A stretch of 64,000 nucleotides of DNA from Algoriphagus sp. AK58. GTDB taxonomy: Bacteria; Bacteroidota; Bacteroidia; Cytophagales; Cyclobacteriaceae. Shown here piece after piece: positions 60,570 through 64,000 of this stretch. Under the pieces are notes generated by a model. It had not been told where the DNA came from. It saw only the letters and a program-made list of their open reading frames with translations, and did not search any database. The position numbers and the translations under genes were made by a program. How positions within the stretch are numbered: position 1 is the first letter of the stretch; each line of letters opens with the position of its first letter. The DNA is taken from contig NZ_QEIG01000014.1 in NCBI RefSeq assembly GCF_014324365.1, forward strand, positions 186,001 through 250,000, given 5' to 3'.

Positions 60570-62960
60570 ATGGCCGAACCCACTTCACATAATTTTGATA
60601 TTCCTGGTTATGGGAAAGTTGAATTGGATATTCCGATTTCCGAAAAATCCTTTTATCGTCCTTTGTACTCTGTGCCGCCCAAGTTCCGAGTAAAAATTCT
60701 AGGGAAAGAAGTTTCTTCCGATGAAGTTTTTCATGTGTTTGAATGGCAAAGGGTCACCATCAATCTGATTTTTAAAAAAATTAGTGATGCACCATTCTCA
60801 TTGATTGTTAACAACAATACTAAGTTCAAATCCAAACTACTTTTAGATTTTCATGTACTTAATGGGGTTCTGGTATTTGAAAATCAGGTAGGAGAGACGA
60901 GCCTTAAGGTTATCAACCAATTCCAAGAAACACTGCTAGAAATAGAGTTTGAGGTCTTTCCTCTCAAAATGGATTATAAGTCCGACTACAGGGCGATGGT
61001 TCTGGAACTTTCCCAAATTATTAGAAACCTGACTTACTCATTCTTAAAGGACACGTATCAAAAGGCAAAACCCAAAATTCAGGGACATACTACTGAACAT
61101 GAATGGTGGAGTATTCTTGATGAGCTATTTGAGATCTTCATCAAAAATATGGAAACGATCAAAAGGCAACCCAAACATGAGATTTTGCATGAAGAGCAAA
61201 TACTCCCTGTGGATCGGATCAAAAGGGGATCCGTCAAAAATGCAGGATGGTTCCAGAAAAACACAAAATTTTTAAGCGCTATTACCGGATTACAGGTAGT
61301 GCCTGAAAAATATTTTACACATGCACTGTCTGTCAAGAAAAGAACTTCCTACGATACATACGAAAATCGATTTGTCGTTTATGCAATCAAGGAAACGCTT
61401 TCAAGAATTTCTTTTTACCGGAAGGAGATTTTTAAAGGTGGAAAGCTAGAAAACACCTACATGGGCAAAAAAATGGCTGCCTACCAGGAAAAGCTCCAAA
61501 GTTTTTTACACCAATCGCCTTTTGATGAGGTAGGATTATTTGAAAAAAGAAGCTATTTCTCAACCACCTTAACCAAGGGAGCAGGATACAGAGACTTTCT
61601 TCAGATTTTCATGCTTTTAAACAAAGGTCTGGAGATTCTGAATGATGATATTTTTAAAATTGACCAGAAAGAGATTTCCACTCTTTATGAATATTGGTGC
61701 TTTTTGAAATTGTACGAACTCATAAAAGGTGAGATTGGCTACGAAATGAACTTTCAGAGCCTGATCAAACTCAAGGCAGGTAAGTTTAATGTGGATTTGA
61801 GAAAAGGAAATGAATCCGAAATCAGATTTAAAAATCATCATGGAGAGGAGCTTTCCCTATATTTCAACAAGGAGTTTGGGCCGAGAACCAAGCATACTTT
61901 TACCTACAATCAAATCCCGGATTTTTCCCTGAAATTCAAGAAAAAGGGATATGATAGCCCATTCTGGTATATCATTGATTCGAAATATAGATTCAATCAA
62001 AATAAAGGTGAGGCTGAGTTTGATGCTCCTGATGATGCCATTGGACAACTTCACCGTTACAGGGATGCGATCTTACATTCTAAGGTAAGACAGACTACCT
62101 ATAAATCTGCGATTAAAAATCTTGGAGGGGTTATTTTGTATCCTTTTCCAAATGAAGAAAAAGACTTTGAGAGTAATAGATATTACAAAAGCATTGAGGA
62201 AGTAAATATTGGTGCATTGCCCTTTTTGCCAGGCAAAACCAGTCTTGCCAAAAAATTTCTTCATAACCTTATCAATGAAAAGTCTCCTGAGGATCATTTC
62301 GAAGAATACATCGATATGGACTTTGACGAATACAGCCAAAAGCTCTCCTCTTTTGATAAATGGGTGACTATAGGGGTAATTCGGAGTGCAAATCAGAAAG
62401 AGAGAATTGAATTACTATTAGGGAAAAAGATCCATTATGTGCCTTTTATAAAGGAGGTCGCCAGCAGAATTTATTCATCAAAGAAATTACTGGCTTGTGT
62501 CTCAGGTACAGATCAGGGATATCTTTTTGAGGTGAAGGATTACCAAGTTCTAACCAGAGGTGAATTAAAAGAACAATATGAAATTTCTTGGGGAATGCGG
62601 GCTGAACGATACATAGTTTTCAATCTTTCAGAAGGATTTCAAAAGCTAAGTATTTCGCCGAGTATTATACCGGTAAACTTCCGATATACCACTCAAGGAG
62701 GGCTGGATATTTATTTGAGCAATGAAATAAAAAGCCCTAGAGATTTGTATATCAATAATTTAACAGCATATCGACTTTATACTACCCTCCAAAGAAGAAA
62801 GATTGAATTTCAAGTCTCCTGGGGTGAAAGCAAATCAGATTTGAGCGAGGTGAACTTCTCCTTTGGAGATTTAACTGTAATCACCTCGGAATTACATCCT
62901 TCGCGATACAGAGTCGAAGGAGAATTCTTTTCCTTGGATAAAGTTTTGTCATTGATCTAA
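60570..62960 (+). CDS. DUF2357/PD-(D/E)XK nuclease, McrC-like partner
   Basis: A 796-residue protein. The N-terminal half is DUF2357-like: FHVFEWQRVTINLIFKK, FEVFPLKMDYKSDYRAMVLELSQ and LSVKKRTSYDTYENRFVVYAI. The C-terminal nuclease has the PD-(D/E)XK signature D451 (IPDFSLKF), D470-S-K472 (YIIDSKYRF) and a following GQLHRYRDAI helix, the PDDEXK_7-type layout. The last about 200 residues form an unknown beta-rich domain. Proteins of this build are the nuclease partners of McrB-like AAA+ motors. It should cut DNA when driven by the upstream NTPase. All catalytic residues are present. Confidence 0.88.
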   Translation: MAEPTSHNFDIPGYGKVELDIPISEKSFYRPLYSVPPKFRVKILGKEVSSDEVFHVFEWQRVTINLIFKKISDAPFSLIVNNNTKFKSKLLLDFHVLNGVLVFENQVGETSLKVINQFQETLLEIEFEVFPLKMDYKSDYRAMVLELSQIIRNLTYSFLKDTYQKAKPKIQGHTTEHEWWSILDELFEIFIKNMETIKRQPKHEILHEEQILPVDRIKRGSVKNAGWFQKNTKFLSAITGLQVVPEKYFTHALSVKKRTSYDTYENRFVVYAIKETLSRISFYRKEIFKGGKLENTYMGKKMAAYQEKLQSFLHQSPFDEVGLFEKRSYFSTTLTKGAGYRDFLQIFMLLNKGLEILNDDIFKIDQKEISTLYEYWCFLKLYELIKGEIGYEMNFQSLIKLKAGKFNVDLRKGNESEIRFKNHHGEELSLYFNKEFGPRTKHTFTYNQIPDFSLKFKKKGYDSPFWYIIDSKYRFNQNKGEAEFDAPDDAIGQLHRYRDAILHSKVRQTTYKSAIKNLGGVILYPFPNEEKDFESNRYYKSIEEVNIGALPFLPGKTSLAKKFLHNLINEKSPEDHFEEYIDMDFDEYSQKLSSFDKWVTIGVIRSANQKERIELLLGKKIHYVPFIKEVASRIYSSKKLLACVSGTDQGYLFEVKDYQVLTRGELKEQYEISWGMRAERYIVFNLSEGFQKLSISPSIIPVNFRYTTQGGLDIYLSNEIKSPRDLYINNLTAYRLYTTLQRRKIEFQVSWGESKSDLSEVNFSFGDLTVITSELHPSRYRVEGEFFSLDKVLSLI

Positions 62961-62969
62961 CCCTTTTTA

Positions 62970-63401
62970 ATGGAACCTACCGTAGCAGAAAAAATCAAAT
63001 CCTACATTAGTGCTATCTCCAGAAACCGAATCGTTTTTCACCAGACAATAATATCAGATTTGGAATATGTCGATTTGGGTAAAGAGCTTTCTAAGGCTAT
63101 TTTTAACCAGATGAATCAAACCAAACTCTCCATGAGAGCTTTGGTCGAACTGGAAAAAATTCTCGAAAAAGGAGTCAAAAATCACTATAAGTACGGAACC
63201 TGTCTGGCTATCTGTAATCTGGGAATCCTTTTTGAACCCGAGTTAAAACTCGATTTCTCCGGTTTTTTGGATAAATATTCCAAGAACAACGTCCTTTTTG
63301 TCAAATGGGAAGGTGAGGCAGATTCCGATCACCTCTACTTTTTGACTATCCAAAATGGTATCAAAATCAGCATCAAGAATATAAGCCATATCAAAATATG
63401 A
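62970..63401 (+). CDS. Small protein resembling the C-terminal half of BrxF
   Basis: A 143-residue soluble protein. Its second half reads NLGILFEPELKLDFSGFLDK, then NNVLFVKWEGE and HLYFLTIQNG. I recall the same order of motifs (ILF-P-LKLD-LL, SRN, V-W-G, LTY) from the end of BrxF of type 3 BREX. Unlike BrxF there is no Walker A motif, and the first half is helical and unfamiliar. It lies directly before a BrxC/PglY-like ATPase, the position BrxF takes in BREX type 3, and its stop overlaps that gene's start. The homology is inference from memory of motif order; the gene itself is clear. Confidence 0.7.
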   Translation: MEPTVAEKIKSYISAISRNRIVFHQTIISDLEYVDLGKELSKAIFNQMNQTKLSMRALVELEKILEKGVKNHYKYGTCLAICNLGILFEPELKLDFSGFLDKYSKNNVLFVKWEGEADSDHLYFLTIQNGIKISIKNISHIKI

Positions 63402-64000
63402 AGTACAAAGATCTTTTAAACTTTGAGCCCATCACCGAGGTGGTAAAATTTAGCCGGACTAATGAGTTTGATTATCAGAAGACTCTGGTTAAAACTTTTG
63501 TGTTTTCGGACACTTTCAAAAACCACCTTATTCCCTTAATGATCCGAAATCTGGATTTGAATTTTTCCGGGGAGTCTTTTGGCTTGCAGGTAGTTGGTAA
63601 CTACGGAACGGGTAAATCCCACCTCATGTCTTTGATTTCACTTTTGGCAGAAAATGAAGAATTGATTGACTTGGTCAATGATGACAAGCCGAAAAAAGAC
63701 CTGAAAACAATTGCCGGAAAATTCAAAGTTCTTCGATTCGAACTGGGTAACACAGAAAGCCTTTGGGAGGTAATCACCTATCAGATCGAAGAATACCTGA
63801 AAACCCAAGGCATTCATTTTTCTTTTGATGCTTTCGGTCCTAAGCCTTATTTCGAAAAGCTTCTTCTGATGATGGCCGAATTTGAGGAGAAGTTTCCGGG
63901 TAAAGGTTTTCTTATTGTCATCGATGAGATGCTGGCTTATCTCAAAGGGAGAAGCGCAGCGGACAAACTCAATCAGGATTTGGCTGTTCTTCAGGCACTT
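63398..64000 (+). CDS. BrxC/PglY-like large P-loop ATPase, N-terminal part
   Basis: The first 201 codons of a gene that runs off the right edge. Walker A is GNYGTGKSHL (residues 67-76), Walker B is GFLIVIDEMLAYL (about 171-183). The start LLNFEPITEVVKFSRTN and the GNYGTGKSHLMSLIS spacing are those of the large BREX ATPases (BrxC/PglY, DUF6079-like). These are over 1000 residues when complete. The ATG overlaps the previous stop (ATGA), so it belongs to the same operon. I expect methyltransferase, PglZ-type or helicase genes beyond the edge if the island follows BREX logic. Confidence 0.8.
   Translation, partial: MKYKDLLNFEPITEVVKFSRTNEFDYQKTLVKTFVFSDTFKNHLIPLMIRNLDLNFSGESFGLQVVGNYGTGKSHLMSLISLLAENEELIDLVNDDKPKKDLKTIAGKFKVLRFELGNTESLWEVITYQIEEYLKTQGIHFSFDAFGPKPYFEKLLLMMAEFEEKFPGKGFLIVIDEMLAYLKGRSAADKLNQDLAVLQAL

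Overview
The window looks like a chromosome segment from a Bacteroidota bacterium, probably order Cytophagales and most like Cyclobacteriaceae. This rests on the gene set (HYC_CC_PP-type protein, DUF3347 copper proteins, DUF5777-type barrel, outer-membrane beta-barrel TonB receptor, AraC regulator with a metal-binding head), TAnnTTTG-like promoters, weak ribosome binding sites and moderate GC content. The genus call is inference.

Layout. 1-8.1 kb: mostly single genes: the end of a fasciclin protein, two exported proteins of unknown role, an APC amino-acid permease, a Rieske oxygenase, an M15-type peptidase, a zinc-ribbon miniprotein and an HNH nuclease. 8.2-14.1 kb is repeat-rich: composite palindromic units surround a REP-associated tyrosine transposase, followed by smc, a four-copy 140-160 bp tandem repeat, and nine copies of an 11-bp repeat just upstream of a membrane-protein gene. 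14.7-17.7 kb: two paralogous Tat-type Rieske lipoproteins, with YceI and DUF5777 genes translationally coupled to the first. 17.8-31.8 kb: a minus-strand copper/silver region with PepSY, DUF2911, an exported CHY zinc finger, DUF3347, CusB-CusC-CusA, HYC_CC_PP, a HigBA-type toxin-antitoxin pair, an HMA metallochaperone and CopA. 32-45.4 kb: an IPT/TIG lipoprotein, an amidohydrolase, an archaeal-type S-adenosylmethionine synthetase, an HMA-AraC regulator, a CPA2 antiporter, a TonB receptor, a Crp-like regulator and an MFS carrier. 45.4-53.9 kb: metabolic operons: matB-madL-madM (malonate uptake and activation) with a transglutaminase-like lipoprotein, a frameshifted pseudogene, and glk-zwf-pgl (entry to the oxidative pentose phosphate pathway).

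54.2-64.0 kb looks like a defence island. A divergent HTH protein faces a tightly packed plus-strand operon. In order it encodes a TPR protein with an HExxH metallopeptidase motif, a MazG-like NTP pyrophosphohydrolase with an unknown N-terminal half, a McrB-like AAA+ ATPase, a DUF2357/PD-(D/E)XK nuclease of McrC type, a small protein resembling the C-terminal half of BrxF, and a BrxC/PglY-like P-loop ATPase that runs off the right edge. I do not recognise this combination as a named system. It is the best candidate for something undescribed, but its right half is missing from the window.
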